A DNA stretch of 64,000 nt from Delphinapterus leucas (GCF_002288925.2 NW_022098044.1:13520216-13584215), one strand, 5' to 3'. Shown: positions 36,766-48,265, counted from the first letter of the stretch. Notes: generated by a model from the letters alone, not told the origin. Translations and numbers: made by a program.

Positions 36766-36971
36766 TCATATAGAAAAAACAAATTCAGAGTAACCAGGCA
36801 AGAAGGCATTATTCATCAAAAATGTGGAGAGGTTACACATGCCTTCAACCTGCTTGTACTATAATCCTATAGTTAAAATAATCAAAATGCCTATTTAGGA
36901 AAATAATGGTTGAGGCATGTCTCAAAGGCAAGCATATGGACACAAAATATCTGGTGTCATCCACCATAATG

Positions 36972-36977
36972 ACTTAC
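36972..36977 (-). promoter_or_regulatory. Splice donor GTAAGT of the 36978-37109 exon
   Basis: AGG/GTAAGT on the minus strand, matching the consensus donor. Confidence 0.88.
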
Positions 36978-37109
36978 CCTGTAGCTGACATCTTCCAAGA
37001 GATTGGATGTGCCCACAGCAGACTCTGCCTGCCACAAAGTCTCTTTGATGCTACAACCGTAAAGGAACACATTCCTCTTTTGGGAGTGACCATGGAAATC
37101 ACAGAAGAC
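36978..37109 (-). CDS. AGBL1: AGBL1 (CCP4) coding exon with the DFHGHS zinc-ligand motif
   Basis: This minus-strand exon of 132 nt is 44 codons, phase 0 at both ends. It begins [20 protein letters not shown], the best-conserved block of cytosolic carboxypeptidases (CCP1 has a near-identical [15 protein letters not shown]). The first His of DFHGHS corresponds to the third zinc ligand of the M14 fold; the HxxE pair would be on an upstream exon outside the window. SIKETLWQ follows, then a variable acidic stretch, and the exon ends VSYR. The acceptor is a pyrimidine-rich run ending CCATTGTAG, and the donor is AGG/GTAAGT. The previous exon ends in phase 0 on Met, so the joined protein reads ..RRPM-VFCDF.., as expected for the family. 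The plus-strand 85-codon ORF here is the antisense shadow. I see no frameshift or stop, so the exon looks functional. The paralogue AGTPBP1 is the only serious alternative. Confidence 0.92.
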
Positions 37110-37139
37110 CTACAATGGCCAAACAAAGGAGAAACTAAA
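37110..37139 (-). promoter_or_regulatory. Splice acceptor of the 36978-37109 exon
   Basis: The minus-strand tract TTTCTCCTTTGTTTGGCC followed by ATTGTAG. It has moderate pyrimidine content and a canonical AG at the point where family homology begins. Confidence 0.85.
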
Positions 37140-37384
37140 TCTATTGGTTTCTTACATGTTTAAAATGTCAACTTTCTTAGGTAGATACTGTTTACTTAGC
37201 AGAACCAGGCACACGAGGACCACTGGCGACTTTAGCAAGAGTTCTGTTGGTAGAATTATCAGGAAGGAAGGTAGATTGGAAGGTGCTTAGGGTTGAACGA
37301 ATAAAAGGAAATATGAGTCACATGTAGCTCTTCCGACAAGTTTACTTGTGACAGGGGAGGACACAGGGCCAAAACTGGAAGAGG

Positions 37385-38075
37385 AAATAAGAAATAGGCT
37401 TTAATAGCTCTTCCTTACAGACAGACTCCAATTAATAAATACAGGAGAAATGAAGTAAATAGAAAATCACCATTAGAACACCTCTGTAATAATTGTTGCT
37501 GGCATGATCCACTGATGAATGCCAAAATTAGTGAGAAAGATTTGTGGAGAAAAAGGATTATTTGCATAGTGTCAGAATATCTCCAAGATGTTAACCAAGA
37601 TGTTAATTGCAAAAGGAAAAATAGTAACTTTACAATGGAGAAACCCAGCAGACATCACCCTTAACCAAGTGATCAAGGTAAACATCACCAGTAACAGACA
37701 CACTGACAAAATTCATATTGAAGAAAAGTAAAAATATGACCAATATTTTTAAAATCATCATGGTCATGAAAGACAAAGAATGTCTGAGGGACTCTCACAG
37801 AGGAGAAACTAAGAAAACATGAAATCTATATACAATGGGGATCATGGATTAGATTCTGAAACAAATAAAAAAACATTGGTGGAAAAGCTAGTAAAATCCA
37901 TATGAAGTCTGTAGTATCATTTATACTATTGCTCTAATATTATTTTTCAGCTTTGATAATTGTACCATAATTGTGCAAAACATTAGCATTAGGGGAAACT
38001 GGATGAAGTATATATGGGTACTCTGTGCTATTTTTGGAACTTTTCTAAAATTGTTTCATAAAAATGAAACAAGTA
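37385..38075 (+). mobile_element. Old L1 3' UTR (L1ME-like)
   Basis: TTGTTGCTGGCATGATCCAC, AACCCAGCAGACATCACCCT, AACTAAGAAAACATGAAATC, TAGCATTAGGGGAAACTGGA and GGGTACTCTGTGCTATTTTT follow the same order as 59150-59920, so these are two copies of one family. Confidence 0.65.
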
Positions 38076-38094
38076 TGCATCATAATATTTAGTT

Positions 38095-39495
38095 AAAATC
38101 CAGAATGCAAAGTTGGGTTGTTTCAACATCAAAAATAATTCAATGTGATTCACTCCATTTACAGACTAAAGAAAGAACTAATATGATAATCATAATAGAT
38201 GCATAAAAACGTTTGATAAAATTCAACAGCCATAAAGGATTAAAAAATAATACACAATCTTGGGACTTCCCTGGTGGCACAGTGGTTAAGAATACGCCTG
38301 CCAATGCAGGGGAAATGGGTTTGATCCCTGGTCTGGGAAGATCCCTCATGTCGCGAAGCAACTAAGCCCATGTGCCACAACTACTGAGCCCACGTGCCGC
38401 AACTACTGAAGTCTGCCTGCCTAGAGCCCGTGCTCCACAACAAGAGAAGCCACCGCAGTAAGAAGCCCGTGCACTGCAACAAAGAGTAGCTCCCACTTGC
38501 CACAACTAGAGAAAGCCTGTGCACAGCAACGAAGGCCCAACGCAGCCAAAGAAAAATAAATAAATTAGTTTTTTAAAAAAACCTCTTTAAAAAAAGAACT
38601 AAAAATAAATGAAAATATTTAAAAACTAGATACATTTCATTTAAGAATTTCTTTTGATCCAAAGACACCAGGAAGAATGTGAAAAGGCAAACCAAAGAGG
38701 GAAATAACATATGTGCAGTACATATATCCAGCAGATGATTCATAGAGAGAATGTATACATACATCAATAAGAAAAAAAGCAACTCGATTTTTAAATGGGC
38801 AAAAAACTTGAATCGATATTTCACAAAAGAGAAGTTCCAAATGGCTATTAAGCAAATGAAAATGTACTCAACCTCATCAATGTCAAGGAAATATAATTTA
38901 AACACCACAGTGAGATGACCCTGCATTTAACATCATGAAAAGACAATACCAAACGTTGGCTGGGATATGGAGCAAGTGAAACTCTTGAACCCAGCTTGTG
39001 GGACTATATCTATACCACTACTGTGGAAAACAATTTTGGAGTGTCTTCTAAAGCTGAATATACACATATTCTAGAACCTGCCCAATAGAAATGCATATAC
39101 TGGGCACCAGGAGATATCAAGAATATACACAGCAACACTATTTTTAGTAGCCTAAATCTGTAAACAGTAGAATTGATTAATAAATTGTAGTATAATCATT
39201 CAACAGAATACTGTCCAGCATTAAGAATGAAAGAACAAGCTAGATACAAAAGAGTACATCCATATGATTTCCTTGATATGACATTCAAAAACAGGCAAAA
39301 CTAATGCAGTGATAGAAATTAGGATAATGTCTATGTTTGGGGGAAGGGGGACATTACATTATGGTCTGATGTCTGGGTTGCCCGTGGTGTTCTGTCTCTC
39401 GATTTGGTTGACGGTTACATGGTGTGTTCATTTAGTGAGAATTTATCAAGCTGTAGAGGTGTGTGATCTGTGTACTTAAAATTAATATATGATAC
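38095..39495 (+). mobile_element. Old L1 ORF2 remnant through 3' UTR, split by a CHR SINE
   Basis: TAATAGATGCATAAAAACGT and ATAAAATTCAACAGCCATAA come from ORF2. After the SINE it resumes with AAATGGGCAAAAAACTTGAA, CCACAGTGAGATGACCCTGC, ACGTTGGCTGGGATATGG and ATGGTTACATGG-like 3' UTR text. All frames are broken. Confidence 0.72.
38262..38566 (+). mobile_element. CHR SINE, longer subtype
   Basis: Starts GGGACTTCCCTGGTGGCACA, has CAACTACTGAGCCCACGTGC blocks and ends CCAAAGAAAAATAAATAAAT. No clean target-site duplication is visible in the A-rich flanks. It is more diverged than the short CHR copies. It lies about 1.15 kb upstream (in gene sense) of the DFHGHS exon. Confidence 0.88.
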
Positions 39496-39619
39496 ATACA
39501 CATTTGTGTGTTTCAAAGAGACAGAAGTCCTGGTATTTCCTCACATTTGTTCCTTAGTCTGTAGAAATGTAGTCTTTGTGTAGTTGGTTAAGCACACAGG
39601 GTAGGTAACTGAAGGTGTT

Positions 39620-40265
39620 TGTCAAATTTGCTAATGATACAGAATTGACTACAACTGATAGCAGAGTAAACAAGTAAGAGCAGAAATTATAAGGGCCAAA
39701 AAGAGCAGAATTCTTGGAAATAGAAAAACTTAAATTGGAATATGCAGCTCCTACAATTAGATTCTAACAGTGGCAAAAGTAAAAGTGACATTTAGCTAAG
39801 AAGTAGGTTTTGAATGAGAGATTTGGAGGTTTTAGATGACAGTTTGCTCAGAATGACTCAGTAGCCATGGATGTCAAGATTAATCAGAAATTGCTTCTGG
39901 AGAAGTAAAGTGGTCATACATAAGGAGAACAATCAGTCCAATGTACCTCATACTGGTCAATTAATATCTCATATCGTGTTTTTTCATTCTGAGTGTGGCC
40001 TTTTAAAACAAGCTAGTGTACCTCAGTAGAGAGGAATCAGAAGGCCAAGGAAACGGGAATGTTTATAAACACAGATTGCCTAAAGATACTGGAGATGCTT
40101 ATCCTAGAAAAAAAGAAGGCTCAGTGGGGTCTTGATAGCAGCCCTCCAAATTTATAAATTTTCCCGTTTGAAACATGAATAAATATATTTGCTATCGTTT
40201 CAAAGAGCAGAGGAAGGCAAAAGGAAGGAGGATATGTATCATAGACACAGATTCCAGCTCCATAT
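39620..40265 (+). repeat. L3/CR1 LINE fragment
   Basis: GTCAAATTTGCTAATGATAC echoes the KFADDTKL part of a CR1-type reverse transcriptase. Later AAAGAAGGCTCAGTGGGGTC, TTGATAGCAGCCCTCC and GATTCCAGCTCCATATTAA follow the 3' end of the element. No intact frame. Confidence 0.55.
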
Positions 40266-40321
40266 TAAATTCACTTGTTGAATATTTATTTCGAATATTG
40301 AATATTCAAAATATTTATTTT

Positions 40322-40343
40322 GAAAGTTATCGAAATAACTTTT
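40322..40343. repeat. Short perfect palindrome
   Basis: AAAGTTAT-CGAA-ATAACTTT is an 8-bp stem with a 4-nt loop. Just upstream is an imperfect AATATT-rich palindrome (40280-40315). Confidence 0.7.
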
Positions 40344-41381
40344 GATGATTATAGCTGTTTTGCAATGCTGTGTCACTTTTAAAAGTTTCCGTTCTCTGGA
40401 AATACTTCAGCAAAAGCCAAATAAATTGCTATCAACAATGTTGTTGGTTGAGAAGTTAGATGAGGTGATGGCTGAGGCTACTTTCTGGTATCTGATGAAG
40501 TCCTATAGTTCACTGATTGAACAGGAAGCCATTGACAGCAGGAATGTCCCGGGATACGCAAGGTGCATGCATGGAGCCATAAATAAACACATATGTGTAA
40601 GAAAAATTAAAAAGGGTAAATAGGTAGATGGTCCTGCCCGGTCATAATGGGAGAAGATGAAAACTCTTGAATAGCAGGTTAGAACTGATAGATGTGTTGC
40701 TTGGGCTATGTAAGCAGGGAAGAATTCAGCGATGTCAAGACTAATTTCTGGAATCAAGGTGGTTGTCAGGCAAACATCTGTGAGATGAAAGTTTTAAGAA
40801 CTAAAGGAATTGAAACTGTTCTCCATAAATTTACCTTTCTTTTCCTCCCCCTCTCTCTTGTCAATAATAGAAAGCTACTATTTTATTGGGTGGGTGGGGA
40901 TATTTATTAATTACATTGCAAATTTCCTGTTAGCAGAAAAGTATTTTTTTTCTCTTCAAAAAAAAAAAAGATTTTTTTTGGTGGGGGGAATCCTTAGTTC
41001 ATAGTTGCAAGTTAAAAATCTTATGAGAAAATAAATCTCTCTAGAATCTAGAGCTGTGGGTGTTCAAGCCAAAAGGTCATACAGAGTTGGGAGGAGGGAG
41101 TTGGTCCAATGAGAAGACAAATAATGAAAAAGCAGAGCAGAATCAGTGAATGAGAAAAAGAAGTTGTTTTGTAAAGGGTGAGATAATTAAATGTGCAGAG
41201 AAAAGCAGAAAACAGAAAATGTGGCCACAGAAGGAGAAAAATGCGAGATGGACAGAAGAAGTGTCTGGGGTTTTGGTGCTTTCCAGTTCTGGTTAGAACT
41301 TATTTGAATTTTTTCCTTCAAAATTTCCACTTTGGTTACTTTAGCAGTTTTCTGTTATGTGCAACAAAAATATACCTAGGC

Positions 41382-41823
41382 CAGTGCTTCTCTAACCTGT
41401 CTGTGCATTAGAATCTCCTGAGGAGATTTTTAAAATATCAGTCCCTAGAGCCCATCTCCAGAGATTCTGATTTAATTGGTCTGCAGTGACACCAGGCTGA
41501 TGGGATTTTTTATCTTTGCCTCCCGTTACACAGAGGAGTATTGTTCTTTTGTTTTTTTGGGTTTTTTTTGCGGTACGCGGGCCTCTCACTGTTGTGGCCT
41601 CTCCCGTTGCAGAGCACAGGCTCCAGACGCGCAGGCTCAGCAGCCATGGCTCACGGGCCCAGCCGCTCCGCGGCATGTGGGATCTCCCCGGACCGGGGCA
41701 CGAACCCACGTCCCCTGTATCGGCAGGTGGACTCTCAACCACTGTACCACCAGGGAAGCCCTGATGGGATTTTTTAAAGTTTTCCAGGTGATTCTAAATG
41801 TGCAGCCAGGGTTGAAACCAACT
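41382..41823. mobile_element. MER5-type hAT-Charlie element split by a CHR SINE
   Basis: CCAGTGCTTCTCTAACCTGT, AGATTCTGATTTAATTGGTC and, after the SINE, TTCCAGGTGATTCTAAATGT and GCAGCCAGGGTTGAAACCAA. The two terminal inverted repeats are recognisable. Confidence 0.8.
41513..41761 (-). mobile_element. CHR SINE with a probable 3' transduction
   Basis: The body spans 41570-41761 on the minus strand. The TSD TGATGGGATTTTTTA lies at 41498-41512 and 41762-41776. Between the left TSD and the T-rich tail are about 40 nt (41513-41550, CTTTGCCTCCCGTTACACAG..) that belong to neither MER5 nor CHR. In SINE sense this is sequence carried beyond the A-tail. A 134-codon ORF across it is an artefact. Confidence 0.88.
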
Positions 41824-41844
41824 TGTATGGGTCTAGAGTCTAGA

Positions 41845-42030
41845 GCAGTGGATCTGACATGTTATCAAGCATCAGAATAATCTGGAGGACTTGTTAAATC
41901 ACAGACTGTGGGCCACTCCCCAGCAATTCTGTGATGCAAGCAAGTCTGGGTGGGGTCCAGGAATGTGCATTTCTAACAATCCCAGGTGATGCTGATGCCC
42001 CTGGGCCCGGGACCATGCATTGAAAGCTTC
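41845..42030. mobile_element. Second MER5-type element next to the first
   Basis: GCAGTGGATCTGACATGTTA, TCAGAATAATCTGGAGGACT, GGAATGTGCATTTCTAACAA and CCCAGGTGATGCTGATGCCC. Confidence 0.7.
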
Positions 42031-42639
42031 TAAAGGGACCAATCAAATCATCGAGGTTTAATCCTCTACCATCATGAATTTTCCACCAACCTGTATCTCT
42101 CATGCCTCAGTTTCTCTCTGTGAATAAAAACCCACATTCTTATGAAAAGTGTGCAAACAAATTAAGACTGTGTCTTAGCAACAGATTCCTCAATAAAGCC
42201 AGAAGCTAGGCCTATGTGGTGACAGGTGCTCCTTAGCTGCCAAATTCAACTGGAAACAAAGATTTGATTGTTTTCTGACTCTTAACAGATTCTGAAAGCT
42301 GACGTAAACAACAAATTATAGACATCCCCACCTGTGGGAATGAGCCCTAGGAGTTCTAGCCGCCTCTGAAAATTCAAAGTAAAGGAGGCATTGTTCTACT
42401 TGTTGCTCAAATGACATCCATAAAAATAAGTGCCTGTTAGTTAAAAGAAACATGTGTTCCTCTAAATTGCAGGGGGCAATTACAAGACAAATTATCAAGT
42501 TATTTCAGTTGAGGAAGCTTTTTCTTTCCTATGGATGACTTTACACTTGTCTACTTCCTTTCGGTAAAATTCTGTAATAGGAAGTGTGCCCAGTCATGGC
42601 ACTCTAACACCCATGGGTTAATCAATGGCCCTATCTTGC

Positions 42640-42725
42640 TTATTCATCAATTGAGTCAACAAATATTCGCTGGGTGCCTGTGGTGTGGCAGGAGAAATTA
42701 AAATTTTAATATAAGGCAGTACTGC
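42640..42725 (-). repeat. L2 LINE terminus (reverse)
   Basis: TTCATCAATTGAGTCAACAA, ATATTCGCTGGGTGCCTGTG and GTGTGGCAGG. Confidence 0.5.
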
Positions 42726-42744
42726 CCTCAATAACAATGACAGG

Positions 42745-42995
42745 AACAACAGTAGTTAATTTATTGAAGACTTAACGATGCTTCAGATACTGTGCCTAAC
42801 ACTTAATGTAGATTATCTCATGATGAAGTAGGTGCTGTAATTATCCCCCGTTTTGCAGCTGAGAAAACGTAACAGCAAAAATAAATAAATAAGTAACTTG
42901 CCTAGGCTTGCTTAAGTTTGCACTGCTATTAAGTATGTGAGCAAGTAATTGAACCTGAGTTTGCTCTCATCCAGACTCCATGTTTTAAAACACTT
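42745..42995 (-). repeat. MIR SINE (reverse)
   Basis: ATTTATTGAAGACTTAACGA, GTAATTATCCCCCGTTTTGC, AACTTGCCTAGGCTTGCTTA and ATTGAACCTGAGTTTGCTCT, with an AAATAAATAAAT insertion. Confidence 0.75.
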
Positions 42996-43169
42996 TTCAG
43001 GTCTATGTTGCCTCTTCCAGGAGCTGTTTTGTTGGGATGATCCCACAAGTGAATAGGTGATCATATTGCAGTGAGAGGAGAGAGACACACAGGGTTCTCT
43101 GGGAACCCAGATAAGGACACGCTGCACAACTCATGGGGCATCATTCACACTGCACTTTAAGGAATGGCA

Positions 43170-43800
43170 CCCCTGAAGGTGTATGATGTGGTGGTCCTGG
43201 GGTTCTCTAGGGGGTGATGCCTAAGATGAGTCCTGCTGAATGAGGGCTGTCCAAGCAAACGGAAAATGAGGAAGAAAGGACTATGGGTATGAAGAATTTC
43301 AATAATTCAGAATAAGACTACAGAGTGAAGGAGAGTGGACCTTAGGTGTAGGCAGAAGTAGACAGTGGTCACATCATTAATGCACGTGCACACCATTCCA
43401 GGATGTTTGGACATTTTCCCGAAGGTGGTGAAGCAGCCATCAAAGTATTGGAGCAAAGAGGACCAGCATGATCAGATCACCAGAACAGGAGTGCTAAGAA
43501 TGGATTACAAGGACTGAGACCAGGCAAGAGAAATGACAAGGGCCTAGTTTAAGTCAGCAAATATAAGTATGGATGAGAAAGGACTTTTGGTGAGAGAGTA
43601 AGGAAGTAAAATCTATAGGAATTGGAGACTAAATGGATTCAGGGGCTCAGTGAGGAAGAGGTTAGGAATAATACCTAGATTTCCGGATTAAGTGAATAGA
43701 CAATATGATGTGCTTTTCCCTAAGGCAAGGAACATGGGAAGAGATGCAGATTTGAAGGTTTCGTTCAGTTAAGTTTTGTTTTGTCTGAGCTGGAGTGGTT
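43170..43800 (-). repeat. L2 LINE fragment (reverse)
   Basis: ACCAGCATGATCAGATCACC, GGACTGAGACCAGGCAAGAG, AATACCTAGATTTCCGGATT and CATGGGAAGAGATGCAGATT match antisense L2 blocks. Confidence 0.5.
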
Positions 43801-45094
43801 AGTTTTGAACTTGTTCACCCTGAGCTAAACTGATTCCCCTGTGTCTCACTTTCTTCATCAGCGAGGTGTACAGTGTGGATTGGATTACGATTTTGAAATC
43901 AGGCTCTCACGCATCTCCCTAGTGCCTTTCCCAGTGAATTACTGTCTGAGTTAAATTGCAAGGTTAATTTAATTCACGCAAACATGAGCTCCATCATTTC
44001 TTGCTCAGCAAAGAGACCGTTCAGGGCCACATGACTACGCTACTCACATGCCTTCACCGTCTTTCCCCTCCATTCTTTGGTCCTACCCTGGTTCCTCTGT
44101 AAGCTAACTGGGCACCTTGTTCAAGAGGTTGCCCACGCCCATCTCAAACACACCTCCCCTAGCCATTCGCCCGTTCCCGCAGCTCACCTATTCCCGATCG
44201 TTTACTGCTCTGCTTTGCCAGCTTTAAGCTGCTGTGTTTTCCATTCCTGACATCTGGGTCTCGTTCCTGCTTCCCGGCAGCAAGGCCTCTGCATTATTTA
44301 TTCCATCGCCACAGGAAAATGAAGGCGAGGCTGGAGCTCAAAGGAGGCTAATTCTGGGGAATGTGATGGAAACCCAAAACAGCAATGCTTCCAATTAAAC
44401 CAACCAAGTCTCACTAAAGCCCTGGAGATGCCAGCCTGTGCACAATATTTTGCAGACAACATTCAGCCCAAGCTCTTGAGTAGAGTAAACCTTTCTATGA
44501 GGGAAACGCTATTGGTGGCATGTTCAATTATCCAAGAACCCTGTTTGCAAGACCACATTTCCCAGTCCTTTTATTGACAGTCATGCTCTCTTCTTAGCAA
44601 GTGTTTCATCTGAGTTATCAGCAACATCAGTCATGGCTGAGGCTAACCACAGCGAGCATGTGCAGCGCTTATTCCTATAACTACCTGAAAGAAGATTTGA
44701 TGCTGCTTTCCCTTTCCTAAAGTGAGAGACTTTCACTTAAATTGCGTCGCTGTGGGCCAAAGTTCCAACATGGCCTTAGAAAAGCAGCCTTTACTTACAA
44801 ATCAGTTTTGTCCCCCTCCAACGTCTAATTTGGGGTGAAATTTTTCACATTTCACTAAGCAGAAGGTATTAGTAACTAACCGGTTATGAGATTTCTCACA
44901 GTGGGACCCTTTATTACATGTTATAAAATGCTGGAGGAGGTTTTCTGCCATTCCAGTGTTATGTATTATAATATAATGGCCTGCCTGTCAAAATATTTCA
45001 ATTACATTGAAAGAGCACATGTACATTAATGCAAAATCATGCAGTCTAGTATGAGGCTTTGTTTTGTAGGTAGCACCCTCCTGGGAAGTAATAA

Positions 45095-45325
45095 TTTTAA
45101 TCTCTGCTGTTTATTTAAATGCTTGATACGTACCAGTCACACTGCTAAGGTTTTACATACACATTTAATCAGTATAAAATTCCTGAAAGGAGGCTATCAT
45201 TCACATTTACATATGAGGCTCAACTTTTACTAAGGTTAAAGGAAGTTAAGTGATTTGCACATGGCCTCCCATTGAAAACCCATGTGTTTTACCTCAAACT
45301 CTAACTGGTCTGACTCCAAAGATTT
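45095..45325 (-). repeat. MIR SINE (reverse)
   Basis: ATTTAAATGCTTGATACGTA, TTTACATACACATTTAATCA, GGAAGTTAAGTGATTTGCAC and TAACTGGTCTGACTCCAAAG. Confidence 0.72.
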
Positions 45326-46562
45326 TCCAGAACAAAATATTATAAAACATTGGATTTATCAATGATAAAGCGCAGTATAACAAGTCTGTCAATTAGCAAA
45401 ATTAAGAGTGAATGACCAGGCTTAACCTGAGGTCTTGCCTAAGCTGATTTCTACTCGCTTTCTCTGGCCAGCTGTCCCTCCGTGAGGAGGGAGCTTAACA
45501 CCCCAAGAGGGTACTTGTGCAGTGAGGCCTTGGCAGGCTCCCCAGCAGTTAAAACTGCTCTTTTTCTCCAGCTTTAGACATTGGAGGGAGAGAAGCAGCA
45601 GTCTGGCCACCACCTTTGGACACAGTGCCTACAAGCTATCAGCCTGGGTGAGGCCTCTGCCATCTATCTCACTCAGTTGCAGGTACTAAATAAAGCTCTC
45701 AAGGTAGAAGCATTAACCTACCCACCTTGTGTGACAATGTCAGTTAGGGTAGAGAGCTTATCGGGAACCCTGTCTTCACCAGAAGGTGGGATCTAGACAA
45801 GTCTTTTTGACCCATGGCAGATTTCCAAATTGTCTGGATAAACCTAGGGAATGGGGTATGAACACTGACCACCACCATGCCTAGCCACTCAATAAAAGGA
45901 AGCTTGCCTCCATTTCCTGAATCCTGTCTTGGAGGACTGTTAGTTGTCTTGGACCCTAGGCTGGACTGTGCTTTCGTCTTGGCAAACCCTACTTTCTGGG
46001 ACTAGAACTTTGAGCTCTATGCCCAGTGCCATTGGCCATGATCATCCCTGCCTTGCTCTCTCACTAGAGTCCTCCTTGGACACAGATATTTAGCAGATGA
46101 AGCACAGGTCTCCCCATGTCTTCATCTGAAGCCTGTTCTGACTTGCAGCCCACCCTCACAGAGAATACCTTTATAGCAAAACTAGTCAATCTGGCCCTGT
46201 CTCTTGCCTTCCTCCCATTTCCACCAGCGCTGAGCAGAGGCACCTTCAACTAGGCTGAGGGAAACACTGATCCAGGCAAACACCCTTCTATTTTCCCCTC
46301 TACCTCACCTCCTAACCTCAGTCCATTTTGCAAAAAATGAAAAAGAAGGAATTTTCTCAGACTTCTTTGAAAAATCTAACTGGCCTTCCCTGTAGCATAT
46401 GGGGAACCCCAGGTTTCCAGTCCCTGTGATACATAGAAATTTCATTGGAGATACTAGTCAGAGAGAAGGGAGTATTCCCTTTGCTTTCCAACATAAGTTT
46501 ATCCAAGAAACCTTAGCAATTCACTTAAATGTAGAGTATTTACATCTGTAAAAACACCTACA

Positions 46563-47230
46563 GGATTGACATAACACACTACTATATATAAAATATATAA
46601 CTAATAAGAACCTACTATATAACACAGGGAATCTACTCAATACTCTGTAATGACCTATATGGGAAGAGAATCTAAAAAAGAGTGGAGGACTTCCCTGGCG
46701 GTGCAGTGGTTAAGAAGCCACCTGCCAATGCAGGGGACACATGTTCGAGCCCTGGTCCGGGAAGATCCCACATGCCGTGGAGCAACTAAGCTTGTGTGCC
46801 ACAGCTACTGAGCCTACGTTCTAGAGTCCGTGCGCCACAACTACTGAGCCTGTGTTCTAGGGCCCGTGTGCCACAACTACTGAGCCCACATGCCACCACT
46901 ACTGAAGCCCGTGCGCCTAGTCCGTGCTCCGCAACAAGAGAAGCCAGGGCAATGAGAAGCCCATGCACCACAATTAAGAGTAGCCCCCGCTCACTGCAAC
47001 TAGAGAAAGCCCGTGTGCAGCAACGAAGACCCAAAGCAGACAAAAATAAATATATAAATAAATTTATTTTAAAAAATAAAATTAAAAAAAAAGAGTGGCT
47101 ATATGTATAACTGATTCACTTTGCTGTACAGCAGAAACTAACACAACATTGTAAATCAACTAGACTCCAATAAAAATTAATTAAAAAATAAAAATTACAA
47201 ATTGTATGCATTCTCTTGTTATCATTTAAA
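46563..47230 (+). mobile_element. Young, 5'-truncated L1 with a CHR SINE inside
   Basis: 3' UTR text (AACTAATAAGAACCTACTAT, ACTCTGTAATGACCTATATG, CACAACATTGTAAATCAACT, CTCCAATAAAAATTAATT). The TSD AAAAACACCTACA lies at 46550-46562 and 47231-47243. About 35 nt (47191-47227) after the normal L1 end and its A-rich tail are not L1 and may be a 3' transduction. Confidence 0.88.
46686..47086 (+). mobile_element. CHR SINE, longer subtype, nested in L1
   Basis: Starts AGGACTTCCCTGGCGGTGCA, carries several CACAACTACTGAGCC blocks and ends in an A/T-rich tail. The TSD AAAAAAGAGTGG lies at 46674-46685 and 47087-47098. Confidence 0.9.
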
Positions 47231-47984
47231 AAAAACACCTACAAAACATGGTTTCTGGTATGTTAAAGAAGCACTGTTCAATCTTTATTCTGATAGCATG
47301 GGAACAATTTTAAATAAAAAAAATGGAATCAAACTATTATTATTATTATTTTTACCCAGGAGCTCCATGGGTTTTTTTTTTTGGTTTGGGGATTTTTTCT
47401 TTTTTTTCCCTACTATATCCTCAAATACAAAAAGGGGAGAATTCTAGATTCAGTACCTTAGCCTGAGTCAATGAAAATAAGTAACAATAACACTTGTTCT
47501 TCTAACACTTCTGAGGAGTAAAGTGGAGATAAAATAAATTATGTGTATAGAGTGTCTTGAGGTCCTTGGAGACAAGATTTCAGGAAGGGACATGCCATTC
47601 CTTTCTCCCCTCTCCTTTCGTGCCTTTTTTTTTAAAAAAAGAAGCTGATTAACTAAAAACATATGCCAGAGGGACAGAGAAGACCAGGAAAATCATTTAA
47701 GCAGCTAAAAGTTCTGTTCCATTGGGCCCCAGAGAAAGATAAAATCAAAATATGCCCTCCCTGGCCCCTGGCAGAAGGCGCCCTAGTTTTTGTGAGTGGT
47801 AAATGGAAATCAATGAGCTGCTCAGAGAGCACTGCAATCCCTTTACCAACACGCACTCACAGAGCAAGAGCCAAGGAGATGGGAATCCATACCTCTCCTA
47901 ATTCTGAAGCCCAGACCCTTTGCAGTGGCACAGGGGCCAGGTAGCTACAACCCAGCAGCTCAGAAGAAACTGCTGATCTGGCTT

Positions 47985-48265
47985 CCTGGGAGCTTGCTAG
48001 AGCCTGAGAACTTTCGCCCACTCCCCCAAGCCATGCCCTACTGTCCCTGAGCCTTGTGCCTCCTGGCCCTTATGGGGCGCTCGCTCCGCAAAGAGGAACA
48101 CTTCAACGCTTCCTGCTCATCGTCAAGCCTGTCTGCTCCTCTGGGCTTCTCCGCTTACGTACATTTTCTCTGGCCAGAGCTTACTGATTTCTAATAAATC
48201 TTCTCAGCCTTTCTCTGTGTTCTGGCAAAGATAATCTTCCTTGGTTTGACTTGCAGGCTTCCATG
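47985..48265 (+). other. GC-rich, possibly LTR-derived segment
   Basis: C-rich block with CATGCCCTACTGTCCCTGAG, then AATAAA at 48193-48198 in TTTCTAATAAATCTTCTCAG. The layout suits the 3' half of an LTR, but I cannot assign a family. Confidence 0.3.

Larger units (their letters stand above)
32575..36977 (-). other. AGBL1: AGBL1 intron of 4,403 nt between the DFHGHS and catalytic-Glu exons
   Basis: Bounded by GTAAGT (at 36977) and TTGTAG (at 32575) on the minus strand. It contains MIR-like pieces at 32735-32830, 34838-34932 and 36588-36765, an L2 piece at 33870-34105 and a TA repeat at 34149-34213. I see nothing nameable in 32831-33869 (AT-rich around 33700-33760), 34214-34837 or 34933-36587. 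Confidence 0.88.

Noticed and set aside
36906..37163. 85-codon plus-strand ORF
   Set aside because: Antisense shadow of the AGBL1 exon. Family motifs and splice sites are on the minus strand.
41476..41880. 134-codon plus-strand ORF
   Set aside because: It runs through an antisense CHR SINE and MER5. The same peptide recurs at every CHR copy (3845, 12069, 48579, 57536), which marks it as repeat translation.
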